In this document: positions 47,601 through 61,569 of the stretch, piece after piece
Layout of the letters: the number at the start of each line of letters is the position of its first letter
How positions within the stretch are numbered: the stretch's first letter is position 1
DNA from: Branchiostoma belcheri
Taxonomy: Eukaryota > Chordata > Leptocardii > Amphioxiformes > Branchiostomatidae
Length of the DNA stretch: 64,000 nt
Assembly (NCBI RefSeq): GCF_001625305.1
Contig: NW_017804464.1
Location: 2,125,501 to 2,189,500 of the forward strand
Direction: 5' to 3'
Made by a program: the position numbers and the translations under genes
Notes under the pieces: model-generated
Told to the model about the DNA's origin: nothing
Database searches by the model: none
What the model saw: the letters and a program-made list of their open reading frames with translations, nothing else

Positions 47601-48617
47601 GCTGTTGCAAACTAGCTTCTACTCTTTTTTTGCTTTTAGGAAGTAACTTCATTATGCTGTCCAGTTTTGTCGAAGTTGGTGTCACAAAATGGCGTAACTT
47701 CCTTTTCAAAAAAAAAAAAAAAACTGGTGGAAATTGATGTGCGACTGCAACCGAAATCCTGGTACATTACTGACCATCGAAATGGACATTATACTGACAC
47801 AAAGATGTTCAGCCTTCATGATTGTCTGTAATGCTGGTAATAGATCGAAATAATCGCATTTTGCGCACTTTGAAATGCAATACACAGCTGATTCATGCAC
47901 TTAGAGGCCGTTTCTAATAGCATAATGAAAAGATTGGTCCAACTGGTATCCAGTCATAGGCGGAAATTTCGAACTTCTGACCGAAGCAACCGAACCAGCT
48001 TCCTGGCATTAGTCATGCCCCGATATAGCCTCGTAGCAGGCTACTCTTGCTGTGCTTTTTTTCTTGCTTATTCTGTGTAATATTCTGCTTGTATTACAGT
48101 TATGATTGCACCCGTATACTGGGTAACAGGTAGACTGGTAGAAACCGATTGTAAACACAATTGTTCGATATTACAATCAGAAAACAGAACATAATATCCC
48201 TCACCCCAAGACGCCTGCTTCGGAGGCTATCGCGAAACCTGTTACAGAGGATTCAATATACATTCAAGCTGTTGGTGATCATATGAAGTACTGATCACAG
48301 AATACATTTGTCTCCGATCATGACATGAATCATAGTGACATAAAGCAGGAGACTCGTCCATTTCGTCCATTTATAATACGTTTTCCTTTTCATCATATAT
48401 TATATCGGAATGCAGTAACGTTATAGGCCCTGGTAAAGTAAAACATAGTGCCAAACTCAGTGGGGCACGCGGTTCTTACAGTCTGATATAAACGCCCAAT
48501 GCCGTTTACACTCTTAATCTAATATAAAAGTCATGTATTGGCTTAAGTTAACGTGATTTCTACGCTAATGATGTAGATATATATATACAGTAAGCGAGAA
48601 TACTGTTACTCGGCAGG

Positions 48618-51600
48618 ATGCGAGCGCTCCTGGCCAATATTCTACTGCAGTTCGTATGTGCTATTTTACCAGGTAGGTAGAGTTCAATGATATATGTTCT
48701 TCAGTGACCATTACATACTATGTACACTTTTTTCAGTGTATGAATTTTCCAGTACATGTATATCCACCGTGGTTGACACTCCATTGCATTTCTGAGAGGA
48801 TATTTTTCGACATTTCGCCCATTTCCTGGCAGAATATTATCTGTGTATCTATACAGGCGTAATGAAGTTTTATAGAATAATCCCTTTTAGTCAGTGTGGT
48901 GTTTTTCCCCGTCAGCTCTATGCCAGGACACGAGGATGTCTCTCCAGGACGCGCTCCTGAGGAACTACAGCAGCCACGGGAGTGGGGCGCTGCCGGTAGC
49001 CGACCCCTCCACCGCTATCAACCTGCTCTTCGGCGTGGCGATTCACCAGATCATTGAACTGGTAATGTCGGACTCACTACGGGGGACAGTTCTGTAGTTT
49101 GTAGTTGGCACTGGTCGTGCATGACACATATAATAATGATAGCGGGCCGGCGTCGCAAACTGGGGACTCTCAGATTGGGATACTAGTATAGTAGTCGTAA
49201 ATGTGTTCTGCAAAAATTCAAGTGTCTTGTGACGGAACAAGGCTGCTAGAGATGTTTGTCAGTGACATGTTTTACTACAGCCTACCTGAACATTGATTCT
49301 ACAGCATTAAAATCCTTCGACTACACACAACGAATTTGACCTACCAGACAGGTGGGCGTGCCAAAGTATCTAAAACATTGTATTATATATTATACCATTT
49401 CCACGCAGCGAGGCTGGGACCAAACACTTGTCACACGTCTGTGGCTGCGTATGGTGAGTTGTTGTTTTCTAAGAATCCATGAAACAGAGAACGTGTGAAT
49501 ATATAGAGAAACAGACCTTAGAGAGGCTAGATATTACATGAGGAAAAGCATTGCATTCTTTGTAACATATTTATACAACAGTTACTATATATCCTGTAGT
49601 CCAATTTTTCCAAACTGCTATTGATAGATTGTATGGACATTTCAACTTTGTGTGGACTTGAAATTATATTTTTCACAGTATACAGAACTTGTCATAAGAA
49701 CTTAGCCTCTACCAGGCACCGCGGATAGCTGAAGAAATAGTTGAAATTGGGACCCATACTATCCATTATTTCGGCCAATTTCTACTATATTTCCAGCGAT
49801 CCGCGGTGCCTGGTAGAGGCTAATAAGAAATACATAATTATTTCAGTCATGGCAGGACGATTTCTTGCAATGGAACCCTGACGACCATGGCGGTATCGAG
49901 ACCTTGGTCCTGCCGGTCAAGAAGGTGTGGACTCCGGATATATTCCTCTACAACAAGTAAGTCCATTATGTTGTTTTTCGTTTGTATTAAACTAGAAAAC
50001 CTCTAAGTCCATTTGGTCTGGGTGCTTCTCGCACACGCTACCCCCGGAAAAATACGGATGGCTCCCAGACTAGAGTCAATGGTCCAGGGCCCCAAATTTC
50101 TCACATATTACCATCTGGGTGCCAATTGTTCCTGGTGATGTTTGAATTATGAATAGTACAAAGATGTGTGGTACATATTTTGTGATAGCCATTCTGGAGT
50201 GATAGCTTCGCAGCTACCAGTCTTCAAACTTATCACATTCGATTCTGTGAACCAGGCAGTTTTGCGCTTCATACCTAGACCCACTTAAAATAAACACTAC
50301 TTGAAGTAAACACTTTAAACACTTAAAGTAAGGGAACTTCCAATATCTTAACATGTTCTCCGTCTAAATGCATGATCAGTGATGAAGAAATTGATTTGAA
50401 GAATTAAAAAAAAATGGTTCTCAAATAAAAACTTAGGCTTCTGTCCCTTGCCTGACAGTGTGGACGGAGAAGCAGGCGGCCTGGTGAAAGTGACAGACGT
50501 GGTGTTGAACAGCGACGGGACGGCGACGTGGAACCAGCCGGGCATCTTCCGGTCCGCCTGTCCGATGGACACCAGTCTCTTCCCTTTTGACGAACAGGTA
50601 CGTCGGAATAAACCCGTCCATTTGAAAAGAATATATCAAATAATACAACAAGCCCAACGTGGCCCATGGTAGCCATATTTATGTTTACCGAAGGAATGCA
50701 AATTACATGTTGTTTTTGCTACGTTTCCTCTTCTTCTTCCGTTCCAAACACTAACCTCTGACCTGGCCAATGACCTGATTTGTTGACGTCTCTCACCATG
50801 GTAACTGGTGTTGGGTTACATCATGTTGCAATTTTATAGTAGGAGGGATTTATACTCCTGTCTGACCATATATATGAATGCATTTGCGAGACTGATTACA
50901 ATCGGTGCATGAGTCAATAAAAGGACTACACTTACAAATTGCTATCGTTTTGTAAGCAACATATCAAGAGTTCTAATTCCACAATTATACTTAAAATGCT
51001 AAACGGACAATGTCGATTCAAATATTATTAATTGTACTAATATTTTGACGTCAATCAAAAATAGTGTTTTAGATGTTATGTTGTCTTACATTGAAATATA
51101 TTAGGCAATTATTTAAATCTAAAAGAATCCCGCTGTCTTAATTTATCAGGTCTGTGAGCTGTATTTTGGCTCGTGGGTTCACCCGGTCACCCGACTCAAT
51201 ATAACAGCAACACCAACAGTGGACAGAGAACAGTACCAACAAAACGAACAGTTCATACTAGAAGAGCCAAGCGAGATCTACACTGAGGTATAACACTCTA
51301 TATACAAAACCCACAGTTCATCAACTGATACTCTAACTGGTAAACGTATAACGTTACTTACCTTAGAAATAGACAAGTGCAGGTGCTCTTCAAAATAGGT
51401 ATATCATCGCATTTACTGCACACTGAGTCTATCACTAACTTGTGCCATCCCCCTTCACAGTTTGCATGTGTTCTAATGTCAGGTTATTTTGAAAAAAAAG
51501 TGTCTTTATCTTAAGATATAGTCACTCCAATAATCATTACCGCGTTGATTGGATCCTGAAGATCGGTCTTGTTTGCAGTCATTTTTTACTTCGTTCCCCT

Positions 51601-54156
51601 AGACTGAGCAACTAAGGCTTGGTAAAATTGGGACTGCTAAGTTGTAGAAGTTTAACTTCATAAAACAAAATCATGTCCCCATCTTAAGACGACAAACAGA
51701 TGCACCAAATGATATAGTCGGCTAATTAAGTTACCATTCATTGGTCCTGCAATTGATACTTTGGATAGCCCTTCTTGGACTGGTGTTATCATATTATTTC
51801 CACCCCTACATTAGGGAGGGAGGGGAGATATACCCATTATAGCATTTACAGTACTTAGATAATCTTATTGTCTTGATGTTTCTTTGCTTTTGATATCAAT
51901 TTGATTGCAAATGGACTGATTTAATAAAATGAAGTTATAAATCACCATTTGTGATCGCAGATAAAACAATTCATTATAATTCTGAGGACTCAAGCCGATG
52001 AGACCACGTTGAAAAGAGTATTTCCACTGAGGTGGCAACTGTTTGGCCATTGAGGGCCAAAAATCTCATGAAGTAGTTTAAACGAATTTCATTGACAAAA
52101 GAGGTGTTTTTTTTTTTTTGCCTTTTAAATCGCACTTCTATGTTATAAATATCATATTCAGTATATAGACATACAAAGTGTAGTTTTGCTCGCTCAACTG
52201 TCTCTATCCAGTTAAAAAAAGTAATCTCCAAGAACATTTTTACTAGGTGGTTGCAATACAGTATCAAGTTGGTAAGACAGTATCAAATTGGCTGTATCCA
52301 GTACACTACATTTTGCTGGCGTAAAAAAAGATACAAGAAGAAGAAAAAAAAGTTCACCTATAAATCAAAAATGAGCAGAAGCCCAAACCTCTCATATTGT
52401 AGAGTATGATAAAGGGGCCCAGGGCCTAAAAGATTGTTCAGACTGTGTAGATGTATTTCCAAACTTCAATACACACCGAAGACTCTTTTTACACAACCAG
52501 AAGGTTTATTCAGACAACATTTCATTGACCGCCTGCCACCTCCCTCAGGGCAATTTTGACTGGTTCACATGATTGCACAGCAATATGCTGTTCAATCACT
52601 TACATACCTGATGAAACTAATCCTGGATTCAATCCACATCATTGTAGATAGAGAGCTACAAAGGGAACGTTAGTCACTCCAATGTGAAGGTTGTGCTCCA
52701 CCTGCAGCGTCGCTGTGCCTACTACAAGTTCAACCTGATCCAGCCTTGGGTCATTCTCATGATCCTCAACATCGCAGCATTCTACATACCAGCGGACTGT
52801 GGAGGTAACAGGTCTCCCTCTGAGCTAAACACTTGTTTAGAGTCAAAACTTATTAGATCCAACACAAAAAGTTCTCTCACCTAGAGCTTTCGACCAGTCA
52901 CTCCGGTCTTCCTCAGTAGACTGACCCAGTGAGTCTTGTCACGTGACTTCTTTGAAGTGTGACGTCAACACTGGGTCAAAGGTATCTGGTAGACGATGTC
53001 GGCCCCCGTCGTGGTTCAGTGAAGGGTGATGAGCCCTGATGTATATAGCCTCCTACATCGTCTACCAGACCCAGTGTTTAAGTCACACTCCATCCAGGAA
53101 TAAGTTTTCCGCTGCCTGTGTACATTCGTGTTTTTGAGAATAAACATTCTGAAAGTCTATAAGAAATTCTACTAAGTGTATAAGTAATGGCATTTCTTTA
53201 GTCTTTCTTTCAATGACCACAGGTGTAACGTTACCTCCGATGTTACCCTTCCAGAACGGCTGGGATTCACCATCACCATCATGCTGTCACTGGTCCTGTT
53301 CCAGGAGGTGGTGGCCCAGCAGTTACCGCAGACCTCCACCACAAGACCGCTCATGTGTAAGCAAGTAATTGTTTTCAAAACAAGGCCACAAAACAATACT
53401 CTCCAAGCAGAGGTTGATGGTGGAAGATTGTTTGCACTTTTTTTTGTTGTTGCTACCACCACCAACTTCTGTGGGGAAATGCATACTGGATACCAATTGG
53501 AACACCCCCCAGATCTGCTTGGAGATTAAGAAAACAAGGCTCTTTGTTCTTGTGACCCTAGCTTTCCTTTCATATTTATACACAACCTGTAGCTATGTTG
53601 ATAACTGCCAATGTATTGCCTGCATGCCACCCTGAAGTTGCATTGAATTTAATACCCAGATAATTTATATGTACATGTATGCTGTTACCTTACAGCTCGG
53701 TTCTTCGCAATGGCGACTGGACTGGTTGGCTTCACGATCATGGCCACCATCCTGATCACCCGCCTGACGTACTGCACCCTCCCGTCCCGCCTGCTGTGCC
53801 ACCGCATCCGCCGCGTGCTGATCGATAAGGTAGCCCCTCGCCTGGGCATGGGCATCAGCCAACCACCCAAAAAACTCTCCATGTCTTTCTCAGACCCAAA
53901 TTTTTGTAACGAAATGCCGAAATTGTCACGTAGTTGCAGCGTACGCGAAGTTAACACGGAGCATCTCATCAAAGACATTGCAGTTTTTTGCCGTGGTTTC
54001 ACCCAATATCTGAAGGAAAAGAACGACCGAATGGATGAGTTAGACGAGTGTAAAATGGCAGCACTGGTCCTGGATCGTATTTTCATGATCATTGTTGCCA
54101 CTCTGTCAATCGCTCAATGTTTCTACTTCTTGGCCATGGAGCCTAAATCCTGTTAG
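48618..54156 (+). CDS. Cys-loop ligand-gated ion channel subunit, nicotinic-receptor type, 9 exons
   Basis: Exons: 48618-48672, 48916-49061, 49409-49453, 49847-49956, 50459-50597, 51150-51287, 52648-52804, 53255-53356, 53696-54156; 450 residues plus stop. A signal peptide (MRALLANILLQFVCA) precedes the ligand-binding domain, with WNPDDHGG and WTPDIFLYNNVDG (loop A). The Cys loop is CPMDTSLFPFDEQVC (C153-C167, 13 residues between), followed by ELYFGSW (loop B). There is no vicinal Cys pair at the loop C position (SYKGNVSHSN), so it is a non-alpha-type subunit. TM1 has the usual proline (NLIQPWVILM); TM2 begins CGERLGFTITIMLSL, where Glu before the helix suggests cation selectivity; TM4 is the LDRIFMIIVATLSIAQCF segment near the end. 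Exon 8 must start at AACGG (53255), because the earlier AG at 53222 breaks the frame. The ligand is unknown. Confidence 0.92.
49702..49823. mobile_element. 122-bp element with 25-bp perfect inverted repeats
   Basis: Left end TTAGCCTCTACCAGGCACCG (continuing CGGAT) and right end the exact reverse complement, ending GGTAGAGGCTAA. The loop is AT-rich. It lies between exons 3 and 4 of the channel gene and ends 23 bases before the exon 4 start, so it replaces the upstream part of the acceptor region. Confidence 0.85.
50676..50896 (+). mobile_element. Inverted-repeat element family A, copy 4
   Basis: TTATGTTTACCGAAGGAATG opens it; CTCTTCTTCTTCCGTTCC, CACCATGGTAACTGGTGTTG and TTTATAGTAGGAGGGATTTA match the other copies. 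It starts about 80 bases downstream of exon 5 of the channel gene. Confidence 0.8.
52850..53045 (-). mobile_element. Dispersed repeat, possible Penelope-like element tail, copy 2
   Basis: Same order of shared words as the copy at 26376, starting about 45 bases after exon 7 of the channel gene. A partial inverted echo of the words (TACATCGTCTACCAGACCCA) follows at 53053-53075. Confidence 0.5.
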
Positions 54157-54180
54157 ACCATTGCATATATTGTAACGCTG

Positions 54181-54356
54181 AGCAGTCGCAGTCTTTTGCC
54201 GTGGTTTCACTCAATATCTGAAGGAAAAGCATGAACGAGTGTAAAATGGCATCTCTGGTCTTGGATCGTATTTTCATGATCATTGTTGCCACTCTGTCGA
54301 TTGCTCAATGTTTCTACATTTTGTACTTCTTGGCTATGGAGCCTAAATCATGTTAG
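54181..54356 (+). pseudogene. Tandem partial duplicate of the channel gene's last exon (TM4)
   Basis: Repeats the exon 9 segment from TTTTGCCGTGGTTTCAC to the stop, 205 bases downstream. A 17-base deletion after CTGAAGGAAAAG breaks the original frame, but an internal ATG at 54231 opens a 41-codon frame ending at TAG 54354-54356 that keeps the whole TM4 and tail, with a 9-base in-frame insertion (ILY). Probably a relic in the 3' UTR; translation is not shown. Confidence 0.75.
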
Positions 54357-55618
54357 ACCATCACATATATATATATATTTCAACGTACACTGGTTATTAT
54401 ACCATAGATTTCAAACCTTTTGGCAAGTGCTTTGGAAAGAAAGCTTGTAGATCAAGTGCACAATGTGATGTACGAATATCATTAACATGGACAGACAAGA
54501 AATGTGCCTCAATGTGTTTGAACCGTCTGCTAAAGCTATAGGGATACGAGTCGTATCTAGAAGATTTTTGTACATATATACTGGTCAACAGACAAAAATG
54601 TTACATCTATGAGAAGTATGTAAGGAGCAGGATTTCTAGAATCAAGGACATTATAATGTCCTTGCTAGCATATTTCTAAACTATCTGATGAATCTGGGTC
54701 TGATTGACGACAGCAGGCGCAATAAATTTTGAAGAAAGGACCATTTAATTTCCCACTTCATGACAGCACTAGTACTTATAACATCATCAATTAATTCTCA
54801 CACGCTGTACATGTGTAGTTGATGAAGTCATATGTGAGTAACACAAATTATGATTTTGTCTAATGCATATAGAGACAGTATACCATAATCAAGACGTATT
54901 TGGTTATAATAGAATGGTATACCAATACTTATCAATGTCCTTTGCTCAATGTCGCATATAAAATAAACAATGTGTATTAATACGAAGAGTTTGCCTCATA
55001 ACTACAAGAAGAGTTTGATGTAGTTTGAATGTTTTGACCAGGTTGTCAGTACAGCCTACAATGGTATAAAGTTAGAACCAGGGACATGGTCAGGTTTTCA
55101 CAGCTTCTCATTCAACTGTGTCTGTGAGTGGATAGTGGTTCCTTGTATACCTAAGTTTGGTGTAGAGTTAGGGCCTTTTTACAGCTGTGCAGTTGCTTTT
55201 GGCAAAGTTTAACATAGGGAAACTCACTGCATATTATCAAAGCTATTGCTACCACTACAGTTCTTTTGGACATGTTAAGTGCAGCGTATCATGGATTTCT
55301 GTGAATGATGGACTATCAACTTATCCATTACTGTAAAGGCCACTTCAAAAAGGTAATATTCTATAATACAGTGGAAGAAATGTCTGAGAAAACTAAGGTT
55401 TGATACAAATTTTGAATTTCAAGATTTTCACACACGTTTTCTTAGCATCCTTGAAAGTATGTAGACTAATAGTTAAATAGTCAGAATTTTACATATCTCA
55501 GAATTTGTATCTGTGAAAGGATACCAGTGTTGAGGGGTATAGTACCATGTAGCTGGCAACAACCCTGTTAGATGGGACCTGACCACATCCCTGTATGGAA
55601 ACTACAGCTTGGAGAGGA
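54357..55618. other. Channel-gene 3' UTR and convergent intergenic sequence
   Basis: AT-rich, no exon supported. A plus-strand AATAAA at 54962-54967 could end the channel transcript. The PSMD14 stop lies at 55619 on minus, so the two genes converge here and the PSMD14 3' UTR occupies an unknown part. Confidence 0.5.
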
Positions 55619-58622
<3,004 letters not shown>

Positions 58623-59526
58623 ACTCAGGCAAAATGTTTACCAGAACTAGTAAGAGAAAACATGATAATCTGTTGATAAAGAAACGTCTAAACTGGACAA
58701 ATTGACAGTTAACAACGGATTTAAAAGGGCTCAACCGGTCAAACAACAACAAATGATTCACGAAATGGTATGGGTGTAAAAACACTTTGCTATTTTTAAT
58801 AATTTTCCTCAATATGATCTCACTAGAGCAGGAAAATTAGTGCCATCGATAGACAAAAGTCGTAGGTGCAAGTCATCTTCTTCGATCGCCCCCCTCCCAC
58901 CATCCCAAACTTCAATACCTTAAATTCAAACAATAAAAGCGTACAAACCTTCAAACTGTTGTCACTGACTTGAACCAGCGTTAGACACACCGATCAACGT
59001 TAACTCAAACTGACTTTTCCTTTTCTATCAGTTTTTAACGATGATATTTTGAGAATCTTAGTTTCTGATTCTCCGTTTCCCACACTTGCCCCGTTGCACA
59101 CTGGTACATGTCAAGGGTCGTATGAGGGCCTCCAAATGCAACAAAAGAAATAACCTCACACATGATCTCATATCTGGAACAAAGTTTAGTCCAATTTTAT
59201 CATTCAGTAAAAAGTTATAAAACAGGAAAATTAGGTTGTTTGTATATTAAGCCTGTTTATGACAGTTTTTGTGTAAGATTGGGGTGATTATTTGCGTTTT
59301 CTTGATTTGAGGGTCAAACGAGGTCAGAAAAGGGACGTGCGATTTACACAACATCACATCGAGCAGAAATTTTCATTTCTTTTGTACCTTCTTTACTTTA
59401 CCGCAAGCTGTTCCAATCGTGTTGAGGTCTAGAGGAGATACCCGTGTTCATCTTTAAGAGAAACACATTTTTGGCCGATCTACAAGTGAATGCGAAACAG
59501 ACGAACGAGGGCTACAACAAAACAAC
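58623..59526. promoter_or_regulatory. Shared promoter region of PSMD14 and CMC1
   Basis: About 900 bases separate the two divergent start codons. The region must contain both 5' UTRs and transcription starts. It is not strongly CpG-rich, I see no convincing TATA box, and no factor sites are called. Shared regulation is inferred from the arrangement. Confidence 0.5.
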
Positions 59527-60944
59527 ATGGCCAGTGAAACAGTTAGTAAAGGTAAATATACTACACTGTACTAGTAGTAGTAGTCAGTCACCGGGGCTTC
59601 CAGAAAGCTACAGTGTACTACAAAAAGATTTAAATTTGTTTCGTGTTAAGTTTCAATGGTAACAAAACAATTATGCATGATACAGTGTACTTTAGGCAAT
59701 ATGTTTTCCCTGGTGAAATAAATAAACAATATCAACATGATGGAGCAAATGGATCAGTTTATAATATTTTACACCTGTCCAGTAAATTGTTATTGTCAGT
59801 GATTTTATGACATTTTTTTATTCCCGTTATTGTAGAGTTGGTAGATCCGCCACTGAGACATGTGGAAACTGATGTCCTCATCCCAAAGATGATGAGAGCA
59901 AAGGCCAAGGAGAGATGTCACCAGGAGGTCAAGGGTATGTATGTTCAGGGCAGTACAAATGTATATTATAATCAAGTTATTATATATTATGAATAGTATC
60001 TTGCAGGGCTCGAACATTGAAAATATCCTGCACCAGACAAATTTTACCTGCATTACTCAGACTTTGAGAATTAAGGATCTTACTAAAACTGTTCAGATAT
60101 AACACATAACCATTGCCATTAGTATTTCTTATACTACATACATGTAGGTGGTGACAGTCAATGCAGCAAATAAAAATCCACTGTACAGTGTGCTTAAAGA
60201 TATTTTTTACTGCAACATACTTTTGGTATGCACTCCTGCACACCTCAAATGTACATACCTAGGGTGTGTTGCAGTAGAAATATCTTTAAGCACACTATTT
60301 CTCAAGGGGTGATATTATGGACCCTGATGATATTATGGACACAGATGTTATACATGCCAACTACAGGTTGAGATGTATGATCTGATATTTGTGTACAGAG
60401 TTTACAGATTGCTGTAAGGACAGTGGCCTGGGTATGGTGGTGAAGTGTAGACAACAGAACACCCAACTCAGGGCCTGCCTCACCAAATAGTAAGTCTTCT
60501 ATGTAATTTTACCATGGCTTTTACTATATGTGATTCATTATTATGGACTTGCATTCTCCTTAGTGTGTTAAATTGCAAGCGATGTAAAATTGTATCTTCC
60601 AGCTCTATGAGACATTTTTGTTTGAATTGTAGGGGGTATTATGAGTCCCTATTGCATACATATGAACTAGTTTTCATGTCCAGTTCTTGAGATTAATTTA
60701 CAGCTACACTCTGTATGTACCAGTACTCAAGTTAAGGTTGAAGTTCTAGGTGTTGAACTAACATATTAGTGTCATATTGATGGTTTGGATGACATGTTTT
60801 CACCCAATTTGTCCCCACAGTTACAAGGACCCAGAGTTCTATGAGATGTGTAAGCAGGAGTACCTTCAGCAGAAGAGGGAATTCGTGGAAACAGGAGTCC
60901 GCAAGTCCAGCAAAACATCATCCAAACTGCCTACAACTATGTAG
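59527..60944 (+). CDS. CMC1: COX assembly mitochondrial protein CMC1, twin CX9C, 4 exons
   Basis: Exons: 59527-59551, 59836-59934, 60399-60489, 60821-60944; 112 residues plus stop, slightly longer than the human protein (106). Conserved core: LRHVETDVLIPKMMRAKAKE, then C36-x9-C46 and C58-x9-C68, the twin CX9C (CHCH) signature oxidised by the Mia40 pathway in the intermembrane space, then YKDPEFYEMCKQEYLQQK and the KLPTTM end (human KLPTSM). CMC1 binds COX1 with assembly factors during early cytochrome c oxidase biogenesis. The N-terminal eight residues on exon 1 are not conserved. It has no cleavable presequence, as expected for this import route. Head-to-head with PSMD14. Intron 2 contains an inverted-repeat element. 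Confidence 0.96.
60187..60296. mobile_element. 110-bp inverted-repeat element in a CMC1 intron
   Basis: AGTGTGCTTAAAGATATTTT at the left and AATATCTTTAAGCACACT at the right, extended by TACTGCAACA and its complement TGTTGCAGTA. Stem of about 32 bases with a few mismatches. Confidence 0.75.
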
Positions 60945-61560
60945 TACAGGATAGGGGTACTTAACTATGTAACAAGCAGGATGAAAGAATTAAGTATGAA
61001 GAGAAGTCTTGTGTAAATGCTTCTGAGAGGGATTTTTGTCATGTACATCATGAAAAACTGCAACATTTAACGCTTGTGGTTTTCATTTTGTAGAAATTTA
61101 GAATTGGCAAGTTCTTGTTGGTTATTACTGGTAATCGAAACAAAGAGTATGTTTGCCTTGAAGTTGTCATAAGAAAAATTTTCTGAAAGACAACCACCCG
61201 AGTTAATTATTAAGCACTGTCTGATGATGTGAACATGCCAATAGCCTTGAAAATGAATTTAGAATATTGTTGTTTGTTAATACCTAGCTCTTTTCATGAT
61301 TCAAATGTTAGTTACTTTGAAGTCAATCTGTGATCCAATAGATGTTTATCCAAAATGAAGTACTTGCACTACCTTGTGCATTAAAGATATGATCAGCCTA
61401 CCTTCATGTACTCATGTACTTGCATATGCAGGTTGTATTTAAACCCTGAAGTATATCTTTCACCCATATTATACATTGTATAGTGCATTTAGTGAGTTGT
61501 AGAATTAGGCCAAAATTGTAGTAATGACAGAATAAAACTACTGACAGTAGACAAGGACCA
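60945..61560 (+). other. CMC1 3' UTR
   Basis: AT-rich sequence following the CMC1 stop, ending near an AATAAA at 61531-61536. No coding content. Confidence 0.55.
61531..61536 (+). terminator. CMC1 polyadenylation signal
   Basis: AATAAA on plus about 590 bases after the stop codon. A minus-strand AATAAA (tttatt on plus, 61588-61593) lies only about 50 bases further, consistent with two transcripts ending tail to tail here. Confidence 0.5.
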
Positions 61561-61569
61561 CACAGTAAA

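Larger units (their letters stand above)
45970..48617. other. Intergenic DNA with a LINE relic and a hairpin
   Basis: No host gene is supported. The stretch holds a 34-base perfect hairpin at 46736-46769 and a degenerate minus-strand reverse-transcriptase relic at about 47190-47600. The remainder upstream of the channel gene start is AT-rich without exons. Confidence 0.5.

Noticed and set aside
53222..53254. Earlier acceptor for channel exon 8 (ACCACAG before GTGTAACG)
   Set aside because: It would put a frameshift or stop before TM2; the acceptor at 53254 gives the conserved CGERLGF sequence.
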